Positions 11,256 through 21,717 of a stretch of DNA of 64,000 nucleotides are shown one piece after another. This DNA is from Ptiloglossa arizonensis (Eukaryota; Arthropoda; Insecta; Hymenoptera; Colletidae). The first letter of the stretch is position 1, and every line of letters starts with the position of its first letter. Made by a program: the position numbers and the translations under genes. The notes beneath the pieces are model-generated. The model was not told the origin of the DNA. It searched no databases and saw only the letters and a list, made by a program, of their open reading frames with translations. The DNA lies in assembly GCF_051014685.1 (NCBI RefSeq), contig NC_135058.1:13394811-13458810 (forward strand), given 5' to 3'.

Positions 11256-13478
11256 AAATCGCTTCTCAACGTTGAAAACAATTTCTTGAAAACACAATTC
11301 CCAAGAATATTCATCTACCGTCGCTTCTCGCCGATCTAGCAACATTCTCCCGGTGGTGTTTCGTTCGATTCAATAGCAACGGAGATCCTTTAGTTGTCCA
11401 CGATAAATGGAACACCCGGTACACACCGATCCATACTAGATCTTCCGTTCAACCGACGTTTCCAGCGTTCGTGGAAGATCCAGGGGTCCAACGTCCGGCG
11501 TTATTTATCTGGTTTCGTTTCCCCTAACTTATTGCCGGTACAGATCGATTAAAACGTGACACTCGGTGCATCGAAGCGGGTCATCCTTTATCCGTAACAG
11601 CGTTGACGGTCAATCTGTTAATTCATTACACGGTGGCCGGCGTGCAACGTTTCCTCGCTGTCCGCGCGAGCGGGCGAGCGGGCGAGCTTGAACTGTTTCG
11701 AAAACGCGGTGGCGGGCGCGGTACGCGAGAACATATTCCCGTTTTCAACGAAGAAAAATGTACGCGCCGCTGCGGCGTTGGCGGGAAAGCAGATTTGCAT
11801 AATTACGAAACGACGGCCGGATGAGGCGGCCAGGTGGATCAATCACCGTCGCTATTTTTCACAGATGGTCGGCGGCGAGAGAACAAGCACGGAGTTTGCG
11901 CGCGGAGAACGCGATAAATTCATCCTTTTTTCTTTTTTTCTTTTCTTCTTTTTTTTTTCCCCCGCGAGAATTAAGTTACCCGTTCTTCTCCCCTTGTATC
12001 TCTTGCCGTGTTCCGCGTGTCCCACTTCCGGCCTGGGCGTCCTTTGACGACAACTCGCTTCGTTATGAATTCCAACCGGAATAATGCGGACCGGTCGTAT
12101 AAATTTCGCGTCGAGCACCGATCGTTTTTGCCTTTTGTTTCAACCGTACGAATTTGACGCGATAAAAACGCACGCGACTCGCGACGATCATTGCTTATGC
12201 GCGTCCGCGTGTTTTATATCTATCCGGGTGTAGTTTCCATTCACCGTGACGAAACACCCCTTCGTATCGCTCGTAACGGTTTTATTTAATTTTCGCTTGG
12301 AAAAAAGCGAATCGAGCCGGGAAAATACGGCTCCCCCGAATCGTTTCAATTTTTCCGTAATTACATTTTTTTCTATATCGACGAATTTGTTGCTTCGAAT
12401 ATACTCCGTTGGCACGTTTCACGCGTGCTCCGTTTCGTTTATATGTTCGGGTAACTTTAAGCGCGAGCGTAACGATAAATCGCGGGATTGCGTCTCTAAC
12501 GGGGAAAAAAGAGACGTCGATTCGATTGTTTCGAAACTGTTCCGTTGTTACGTTTTACGTGCACCGTTTATGTACTTTTAAGCGCGAGTGTAATAATAAT
12601 AACAAGTCGCGGAACGTTTAACGTGGCGGCGAGTTCCAACGTGGAAAAAAAGGAGAAAAGGAAGATGGTCTATCAAAGGGTGTAGATTTATCAGGGTTTA
12701 CACGCGACCCCCTGCGAATAACTCGTCTTTTTGTTCCGGAAATTTCCGCTGCGGCCAATGAGCACTTGTATTCACGTCCCGTTTTATCTTGGCCCCCATC
12801 GACCGCGGAATAAACCACAACGTGGCCGTATAAAGTTGCGAAAAGCTCCCTAAAAACTTTCCCCGAGCCGGTTGTTTCCTTGCTGTTTCACGACCGAATC
12901 GCTGGAACTTTTAATATCAATTACAAGCGAACGCAAGATTATTCCATCGCGTTTCTCTCGGCGTGGATTCCCTCCTCGATTCGCTCCGCGTAACGTGAAA
13001 CATTGCAGAATTACACGCGTGTCCCTTTTTCCAATTTATTCATTCACCGGCCGAAATATTAATCCTGTTCGTCGTTATTTATTAACGGGGGTACGGTACG
13101 ATGCAGGTATACGGTCAGAAACGCAGCGCAGCTTCGATAGAGAGAAGTTTAAGGAAATCGAAATGTGCGTAAAGTGTTGCAAAAATACGTCATTGAACCA
13201 TCGATCGATTCTCGGTGGATGTTAAACGGTCACGAGGTCGTAAGTAATGTTTTCTTGTAGAGTTAGAAACACTTGCGTATCATGTCCGCGAGAATGACTG
13301 GGGACGTAATAGAGAGTAACATCGGAGACTACATTTTTAAGGAATTTTTTGAAATAACATCCTACCGGAACAGGATATGTCCTAGGTCGTTGTCACATTG
13401 GCTGTCGAAAATGTCGAAAGCTTTTCGATGTATGCCGAATTTCGTTAAAGACCGCGACATCGTGATTTTTCTACCGGT
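11256..13478. other. Non-coding stretch with pyrimidine tract
   Basis: No exon is supported. A T-rich tract lies at 11922-11963. CpG-dense sequence lies around 11660-11830. Paired open frames on both strands are shadows of low stop density. Confidence 0.5.
11922..11963. repeat. Polypyrimidine tract
   Basis: Mostly T with scattered C, broken by single bases, and ending CCCCCG. No AG follows directly, so it is not an obvious acceptor. Confidence 0.8.
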
Positions 13479-13501
13479 GGACCACAGTTTGAGAAACACT
13501 G
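13479..13501 (-). mobile_element. hAT-type terminal inverted repeat, one end only
   Basis: Read on the minus strand, this begins CAGTGTTTCTCAAACTGTGG, the classic form of a hAT-superfamily (Charlie-like) end. The element would extend to lower coordinates. No matching second end or clear 8-bp target duplication was found, and the 79-codon frame over it shows no transposase motif. This is probably an old, truncated or non-autonomous copy. Confidence 0.5.
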
Positions 13502-13954
13502 ATACATAAAATCCTCCCTTTTAAATAGAATATCTAGACCAAGTTATTTCTACCCTGTAATCATCAGTTTATAAAAAATTTATCAGATTGATTTATCAGT
13601 CGTCTGTTCTCGTTGCTCGTTTTGTTTCGAATTGAAGATACATGTTTCAAGATTGTTTCACCTGTAGTTTCCAACTGAAGATTCTCCGAGTAAGCCTAAC
13701 CGAGAAACCCTCTAACTCATCCAGGACCAACCACCGTAGTATTATTTCTCGTATGTTGAAACAATGTAATTCTCGCGTGTGAAAATTTTTAATTCACTAA
13801 TGTGTAACATTCGATCCGCGCGTGCCTTATCACGGTCTGCAGTCACGCGATTTAACGAGTCGCTTTGGTTAACTAAAATCAGTGGCGGTGTAGTTCCACG
13901 TTCACATATCGAGGGAAATCACCGATGAATTAGCGAGGGAGTGGCCAAAAAGCG
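13502..13954. other. Non-coding stretch, nothing recognised
   Basis: I see no repeat, exon or regulatory cluster between the hAT-like end and the next array. Confidence 0.5.
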
Positions 13955-14290
13955 TCAACCGAGACTATCGGTAGTCTTTGTGTATATTTTTATGACGTAC
14001 CGTACATTGGAAACCGTGACAGTGTCAATTTCGTTGCGAACGATTAACACTGTTGGCAGTTCTTGTATTTTCGTAACTCAACGTACATTCGAAACCGTGA
14101 CAGTGTAAATTTCGTTACGAACAATCAAGACTATCGACAGTCCTTATATTTTTACCACCTGAGGTTCATTCAAAAGCATGGCAGTGTAAATTTCGTTACG
14201 AACAATCAAGACTCTCGAAAGTCCTTACGTTACAGTAACCCAGCCTACATTCGAAACCGTGACACCGTGTTTCGTTGTGAGATCACCCGT
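13955..14290. repeat. About 80-bp tandem repeat, 4 diverged copies
   Basis: The phrase ACATTCGAAACCGTGACAGTG, or a close variant, recurs near 14003, 14083, 14165 and 14245. Each is followed by AATTTCGTTACGAACAATCA and a short CTATCGACAGTCCTT phrase. The copies differ by substitutions and small indels, and the last is truncated. Confidence 0.8.
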
Positions 14291-14790
14291 GAACCGAGTC
14301 ACGAGAGTCACATAGCGGCGAACCGAAGTTTCGGACACCATCCTCGCGTCAGAGAAGCGTCCAGGTTTCTGGTTTCCATTTAGTGTCTCGTTCCCCTTTT
14401 GAAATTCGCCCGGCGTACGTTCTCCGCATCGACAAAGAATTTTCGTCGCGCGCGTGCGTTCCTGGACCGCGCCGCGTTTGCTACGGGGATCCGGTTGTCA
14501 AAGTCCAACGGCGCTGGCCACCGGGCGTCGCGACGCTTCGAGCTGACGGACATAACTGGAGCACAGGAGCCAGCGCGTACACGTCCCCGCGGATTTAAGC
14601 GGATACCTTTTCGCGTGTAAAACCCGTGAGAACGCGAGCATCCCCGTCTCGCGAGCGCCACGGGGTTGTCTCGTTCGCGAGCGTCTCGCGCGGCCGAACT
14701 ACACCGGCGAATATGCGGAACTCCGCTTCTACGGGGCCGGGTGGCTTCATTTAGACGGTGGATTTGACTTGATCTGTCTCGAGTTAACTT
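14291..14790. other. GC-rich, CpG-dense segment
   Basis: This segment has a strong rise in GC, dense CG dinucleotides and overlapping open frames on both strands. It lies directly upstream of the TATA-like sequence at 14806, so it could be a promoter-proximal region. No protein is recognised. Confidence 0.4.
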
Positions 14791-14895
14791 TCCGCGAGAG
14801 AGGGATTATATACCCTTCCCGGGCGACTGTTCGGCCTCGCCAGAGCCAGAGCAGCTTGCTGCTCATCCGAGCAAGATGGAAGTTTCGGTGTAAGG
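14791..14895 (+). promoter_or_regulatory. Possible TATA promoter and first exon
   Basis: TTATATAC at 14806-14813 lies below the CpG-dense block. About 65 bases later an ATG at 14876 opens a five-codon frame (MEVSV), and the sequence GTAAGG at 14890 could be a donor within it. This is the most promoter-like arrangement I see. Each piece is short and common, no initiator is clear, and no downstream exon was found, so the call is weak. Confidence 0.2.
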
Positions 14896-15336
14896 TTTAC
14901 TCTTGAATATCCAAGAAAGTTGATTTCGCCCGGAGTTAATGGAGAGAGTTCGCGACTCGTCGGCTGGGGCTTTTTCAGACCCCGCCGAAATGCCTAAGTA
15001 GCAGTTAACCCCTTTCTTCTTCTCCGCGCTACTTCGACCAGCGGGCTGCAGTCCTCAGTTTACGCGTCATCCTTGCGCAACAGCCGCACCAATCTTCTCT
15101 GTATAGTTACAATTTTGGTACATCTGCCGAAACAAGTGCAACACTTTTATCTTTTCTGCCCCACTTCGACCAGTAGACTTCAATCCTCAGTTAGCCTGCA
15201 GGATGTTTCCTCGAGTACGCGACACAATGGAAACTCGATCGTGGCTACTCGAAGTGGAATCGACCGATCGTATCGACGCGAGTACCGGTTGGAAGTAAAC
15301 GAGCGGAAACTTCGCGATTGTACTGTTTCGAAAATC

Positions 15337-15480
15337 GAGAAGCAACGGAGCTCGGATTTTTTTTAACAAATTTCTCGCACGATACGCATAGAATTTTAGC
15401 AGATTTTAAGAGGGACTCCGAGAAGCAAGCGAGCTCGGATTTTTTTAACAAATTCCTCTCACGATACGCATAGAATTTCC
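15337..15480. repeat. 83-bp tandem duplication
   Basis: Two direct copies start with GAGAAGCAACGGAGCTCGG (15337) and GAGAAGCAAGCGAGCTCGG (15420). Both continue through TTTTTTAACAAATT and ACGATACGCATAGAATTT. High identity suggests a fairly recent duplication. Confidence 0.8.
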
Positions 15481-15790
15481 ACGGACTAGAATTAAAGTAA
15501 TCTTGCGATTTGAGAAGAAGGACGCGCCCTGCAACGAGTTACGCGCGCAAACAGGCTCAATTGGCTACCCAAGGCCACTAGGTGATTACCCCCGCCACGA
15601 TGTTTGGTTAACCCGGTACTGCGTTTCGTAGATACTCGGTGAACAATTTGAAAGTCCGAGGAGCGGGATACTCCCGTGGCATGTTTGCAACCCGTTAATA
15701 GGTTTAATTACATTTATGATAACTTGACTCATTGTCAAGTTAAATTGTAACTCGCAGGAGTAGTTAAATGTTTGGATCAACACATTTGCC

Positions 15791-15910
15791 GGCATGTCGG
15801 ACACCGGTGACCAACGCGAAACTTTTCTCCGTCATGTTCGTTGCCGGTGGCCGACACCAAAGTTTTCGCCGCCATGTTGGTCACCGGTGACCCACACTTC
15901 GAACTTTGCC
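15791..15910. repeat. 40-bp tandem repeat, 3 copies
   Basis: Three exact-length units start at 15791, 15831 and 15871. Each begins with a GGCATGT-like phrase, carries CACCGGTGACC or a variant, and ends in an ACTTT-CC block. CACCGGTG is nearly palindromic and resembles a Grainyhead-type half-site core, but that is only a resemblance. Confidence 0.75.
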
Positions 15911-18900
15911 CGGAACATTTATAACGTACAACCACTTTTAGTTGCAAGACTGCGATTGTGATCGATAGAGAAAAGGAACCGTAAAGTATAAACGATATCG
16001 ATGATCATTTCGGTGGGATTAAAATAAAATGGCTGCTCGTGGATTTTTCAAGGATCACTGATGCTATCTGTTTCTGGACGCCATATTGTGTACCCCTTTG
16101 CTCGAAGTTACCAATACACGCTGTGTTTCGAACAAACACGTACGTTGGCGATTTCAAAAGTGTAAATTGCGTTCGATGTAATTCAAGATAAAATATACGA
16201 CCTTGAGAGATCAATTTTGATCCGAGTTTGGTGCGACATAAACACGGCTGTAACTTGGAAAAACGTCAGAGAAGATAAATACTCGTAGGAACTGTCGGTT
16301 GTCTTTTTATTTCGAATATATTCATAAAGTTTCAGAGACACGTGTCTCAATTTTACGAAACCACCTGTAAGTATATATTTGTTCGATAAACGAACACTTC
16401 GGTACACCACGAACGGATGAACATCATCTGACATAGAAGCGACCCGGACTACTTCCGCCTCGTTGAACCGCGGAAGCGCAGTATTGAAATTCTGGCCGAT
16501 AAATATCAGCCACGTTAAATTGTGAAGAAATTTCCGTTCATTAAGTTCCGGTATAAATTTTCATAAATTTTCATTCGATAAATAAATTTCAGTATATTCG
16601 CGAGTGCCTTTTAATTTATTCCCGTTTTAATTAATTTTACGATACGAATTAACGTTCTCTCAACATATTACAATAATATTTGGTTTCATCGCGATTCACC
16701 GGACTTACGTATTTTCTGCTACTCTTTGTACAGAACAAATACGTGCTTCCGAACATTTTAAGTAGTCCTATTTGTACTACGATTTGTATTCCGTTGATAA
16801 TTGTTTCCATAATTTTGTCGAAGTCGATCAACGATTCGGAAATTATTACAGAAGACTCGTTTCGAAGATAAACCACGAGAAAAATGTCTCCCGACAGACA
16901 AATCGATACCGAAAAGTTTCCAAAAGATCCAAAAGAAATAGATTTCATTATTCGAATCGTAGCTCCAAAAATGGTGTCGCGATTATTCACAGACCTTCGC
17001 GTTGTCGCGCGATTAATTTTTCTACGAATAATGAATACCTTCGGACTCTGCACGGTATAAAAGTCATGACATTTATATTATATATATACATACACATAAA
17101 ACGAGTTAAATTTCCACCTCTGAATTTCATGTTTAATCACCGCAAAGACATACACCCCTTACAATTTTCTATCGGCGGTATTTAATTAAACTTCGTCTCT
17201 TTCGGCCAATAGATAGCCGATATTAATTACACGTCTCTTTGCGCGAACCTGTGGAATATTTAAATAGAATATTTTTCATAAATTTATTAACAAATACGGT
17301 CGTTGCACCGGAATCTCCGGCATTTTTTCGACCGGTCGTTCGTCGTCCGACTTGCAGATTCGTTTTAAAAGTTTCCCCTTATCGTCGAGCGAGCGGCGCG
17401 ATTCGTTTTCTCCCCGGATGGAATTACGCTGGTGGCTCGCAAATTAAATGCAAAAGATAACCAGAATATTTTACAAATACCCGTCGAGCCGATGCGAGTA
17501 ACACACGGGGAAGGGGTTAAGGGTTCGTGAAATACCCAGCGCGATGAGTTCTCCGCGGGCCGGGCGCGTATGGCTGGCCCGGGGGAGATATTTCTCATAG
17601 TCTCTGTTATTCAAAAAACTTTGCGACGGAATGAGTTCGTACAATACTGGCGGGGTTTTTCGTACGTGCGTTACACGAGGACACGATAATGATAATGGTG
17701 TAGCGTGGCAAAGTGGAACAGGTTAATCGTCGCCGGGGCGCGCGACTCGCGGCGTACGCGCAAAGAGGCAAAGGGACATTGAAAGCGGGCAAAGCGGGCG
17801 CCGAATGAAATATTTACATCGTTGTAATCAAAATTTCTTTCCCTTTTGTCGACCGTGTAATTGACTTTGTCGTGTTCCGGGCTGGACGTTGGTTCCGTTG
17901 CAACGGTAGCAACCGAGCACGGCTCCGAAGTTATTTCAGAAACGCGAGTGAAGATTTAAGTGGCCGACGAAACCCGCTCGTCGGGGAAGAAAAAAAAATA
18001 AATAGAAAAAGTGAAAGAAAAATCGTCGTTAAATCGAGACCCCGTAAAGTAATTACTTTCGAAAGATTCAACTTTGTACTTTGTCCGTCGAGGGTGCAAT
18101 AATTACACAGAGAGCTCCAAGTGTTGGAACACGAGCTGGAAACACAGAGTCTCGACATTGTTTGTCGCAGTCTCTGACAAGTGGGAACGACCGGTCTCGT
18201 GGCGTGATTTTTGTTTGTAATTGAGGCAGATCGTTGACAGAAGACGTATAATTATCGGAGAGACGTGCAAGTACGGGTTGCGGATGATAGAGATACGGAT
18301 TGGATACCTATTGGATCGGGTAGCTTTATAGTTTGCCAGAGTTGTTACCCGTTGGAACTTTCGATCTCCTTTTCTTGCACGTATCGCGGTGATTTACTCC
18401 CCGATATCTCGATATTTTAGAATCTTCGCAACTTCGACGCGTATCGGTATTGCACGAGTACTGTTTACGTTTTTTCAATTGCAGCGTGATTTATTCCACG
18501 TAATTGTACAGCAGTTGATGGAGAAACTATTGTCTCTCTTGTTCGCAGTGATTTACTTCATTTACCGAATAGTTCGAACGCTTACTTGTAACGTATCCAT
18601 TACAAAATCACCTACGAGGTACTCTGAAATGCGTCAAGATTATAATATTGTTATAGTCGTACAAAGAGCTCTTAAAAGACTGAATATCCAAAGATGAAGA
18701 AGAAACTTTCTCAAACGTTTCTCGATAATATTTCTGACAATTTTGTTAATTTTTGCGAGCTCCGTCGGTCAGAATTCATCTCACGTACAATTCCAAAACA
18801 CCGTGTATATTTCGATAAAGGCTTCGACGTTCTGTCTTCGAACGTTTAATCAAGACACAGGTTCTTGTCTTTACTCGGTTTAATAGCCAGCCCATAATCA

Positions 18901-20280
18901 GGTAGTTCAAGTTCCGCGATGAATGTATAATTCAAAGTTCAGCAAAGGGCGAGATACAGTGACAATATTTAACGTATAGGGCGCGAAAGGTCAGACCCTG
19001 CGGTTCGAACAGTTGTTATTGGTAATCTTATGCTAATGACTAAAGATTTGCCGTAGAAAATTGTTCGCTGGCAAACAGTATCGTGATACGATCGTTCGTG
19101 GATCAAGCGACCGTTCGTTTGTAATATTTCCTTCCGTGTCGCATTAAACATCGACTTTCGTTCTTCTTCTTCTTCGTTTTTTTCTTCTGTCTACGGTCTT
19201 TGTCTTGGAAAAACGGCAGGGTTAAATAAACACAACCGTTGTACTCCTACAACGCGAGCTTGCAGGAGCTTCGTGGTATTTTTCTTTACGAGTTTGAAAT
19301 CGGAGATTCTGCGGCTGAAAACACACGTAATATTATCTCTGCTTTCCACGGAGAAGGTACCATTCTTCGGACAAAAAGTATTGGCCAGTGAAGATCAGTA
19401 CTCCAAGGAATCGACTTGACTAGCGAGAGATGTTCCACGAACGGGAGCACCCAGTCTCTATCGCTTGTAGCGAAATACAGTGAACCAACGGTACACGGGT
19501 AATCCATTACTCTGTTTGAAACATTTTACGATTCCGCGATTGTCCACTCACTTTCCTATCGATTTGTCCAACTTTTCTTCAATAACGTTTATCGCTCTTA
19601 TTATTACCGTTGACGAACACCCCATTCTCGAGTTTCATTTCGCCAAGTAGTTACTCATAAACGCAAAGATTTCTGCGTTTACTCCGCGGTTACTATCATC
19701 GAGCGTTTCGAGAAGTCTGTCGGGACGTTAAAGGTGGTAAATGTTCCTCTCAACGTGTCAACTGGCAGTAGATCTCTAAAGTTGCTTGTTTCGTTGACTG
19801 TAACACAAAAACGACTCCCATTTCTATGCAATACCAGCCTGATTGTCTATTAAAGCGTCTGCTGGGAGTTTTGGGCACTCTGGGTGTACAACGTAACGAT
19901 GTGACAAGGCGAGAAAACAAGTAGGGAAACTAGGTAGCGGAGATAAGTGTTTAGTAACCTCCAGCGACGAATATTTTCTTCTCAGACTGTAACAAATATG
20001 CCTGTAAAGTCTTCTACGAAGTTTTGGAAATGGTCGACGAAATACCAACGTTATCGAAATCGCGCCGAGTGTACAATTTCCAATTCGTGTTTCGAAAATT
20101 GACAAAGACGAATTTTTTGTCGCGATCCTCGAAAATTCATCGTTAGAGTACAGACTCTGGAACTATCGCGATTGAAATTATCGACGAATGAAAAGATTAG
20201 CGTTAAGAAGTCATCGATGACGTCAGAACCGGTTGGTAAATATTAAAGTTATTCGCAACAAACCACGAGCCCCGAATTTT
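15911..20280. other. Non-coding stretch, no gene recognised
   Basis: I see no supported exon or array over 4 kb. Open frames of 60-137 codons are scattered on both strands without recognisable motifs. A GC-rich patch lies at about 17480-17800. The remainder is AT-moderate DNA, compatible with intron or intergenic sequence. Confidence 0.55.
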
Positions 20281-20480
20281 CTACGCCGGAATTGGTCGCC
20301 CGGGATATAATGCGCTCAATCCTAGAGGTCTGATTTGCATTTTAATGCAACCCGCAGCTAAGTCTCTTTTAATTAGCGGCACGCGATAACCGATGCAAAT
20401 CTCTCGGTTTTCATTAACATTCAGCCGACTATAAGCGCGCTTCGATAAATTATGCTCATCTGGTTCCGCGCGAAGTCTCG
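20281..20480. promoter_or_regulatory. Candidate enhancer: POU octamers and homeodomain sites
   Basis: ATTTGCAT lies at 20333-20340 and its exact inverse ATGCAAAT at 20393-20400. Both are perfect matches to the octamer bound by POU-domain factors. A TAATTA homeodomain core lies between them near 20370, and TTTTAATGCAA follows the first octamer. The tight grouping in about 70 bases suggests a cis-regulatory module, though individual AT-rich motifs are common by chance. Confidence 0.35.
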
Positions 20481-21576
20481 ACAGCTTGGTTAAACTGCTC
20501 GCGGATGAAAACGGACGAGCTACGAGCGAGGAAATCGCAAACAGACGTTATCGACGATGGATTTCGTGTTTTCCGCTTCGGCGTCGGGACACGCGGCGAT
20601 CGCTAGCTCGCACGAGGAAGCTCGAAACGTTGATTCGAGCGCGAGTACTCGCGAGACACGACGCTACGTAAAATTGGCGCAATAATAGAGAGAAATCGGT
20701 CCGAGACGAGCCGAAAAACTTGCCTCGATTCCGCCCGTTTACGAATTTACCCGTTAAACATTGAATTCCGCCGGGGAAATTATTCCTTTTACTTTCCGGC
20801 CGGGGAGGACGACGAAGACTTCGCGAGCAAATGAGAGTTCACGGATCGATGAGCCCAGCCAGCCCGTTGACGGGAAATCAAAGCGAATATCCGGCGAGCC
20901 GCGTCACAAATATCCCATATTTGATCGTACAAATCTGCTTCCGCCGGGATGGTGGTTTCCCGGATAAAAAATATGCCAGACCGACACCCTCTTTTGCATT
21001 TAATCTCGCGGTGCCGTTTGAGCAGTCGGAGGAGAGAGTCTTCTCGAGAAGAAAAAAAAGAAAAAAGAAAAACGGAAGGGCAGAGGGTGAAGACGTTCAA
21101 GGGGTGTTGGTTAGCGCGGTGGTTCTTCGAATTTGTTGGAAAGATCGGTTGCCAGATTTAACAAATAAAGCGCGGAGCTCGTTGTATCGAGAAACGCGAT
21201 AATAAAATTAATAGCCTCGGCGAGTATGATTTATTTTCTCGCGAGTCTTCCGATCATAAATTTTCCTCTTCGGGGCGCGATTGAACGAGAAAGAATCATT
21301 TCAATTCGATGTACGAAACAATATTAAAGCGAGAAGGGTTGTCCGATTTTTGGAACGAATTAACACCTAGCGACGAAAAGGGACGGAAATTGATCGCAAA
21401 GCCAGAGGCCGGGGGTTGGTAAAAGTAGTTGATTGATAAAAATTTACAAACGAAATATCCGATAACTTTTTTTTGCGAAATAAACACGATAGGTCAACAA
21501 CGTAATGAATGTACGGGTGCACGGTTGTATGGATAATACAGTTACGAGTAATCAAAAATAAACGTTCTGCCTGGTT
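20481..21576. other. Non-coding stretch, partly GC-rich
   Basis: A CpG-dense stretch (about 20490-20680) is followed by ordinary sequence with an AGAAAAAAAAG-type run near 21049. A partial match to the GGTTGTCCGAT transposon-end motif occurs near 21337. No gene is supported. Confidence 0.5.
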
Positions 21577-21717
21577 AAAAAAGGGAGGCGCGTATAATTA
21601 AAGTAAATAATGGAAAATCAAAGGATAGATGTAAAAAAAAGGACGAAGGCTCTTTTTTGACATCTATCCTTTCAATTTCCATTATTTACTTTAATTAATC
21701 GCGATTCCCTCTTTTTT
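21577..21717. repeat. Near-perfect long inverted repeat (hairpin or MITE)
   Basis: The left arm 21577-21632 and right arm 21660-21717 are reverse complements over about 56 bases at close to 90 percent. This includes an unbroken core (AATTAAAGTAAATAATGGAA) and ACATCTATCCTTT. The 27-base loop has A-rich and T-rich edges that extend pairing. TA dinucleotides occur just outside both ends, which fits a TA-target MITE. A transcribed copy would also fold as a long hairpin RNA. It contains no known microRNA sequence that I recognise. Confidence 0.85.
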
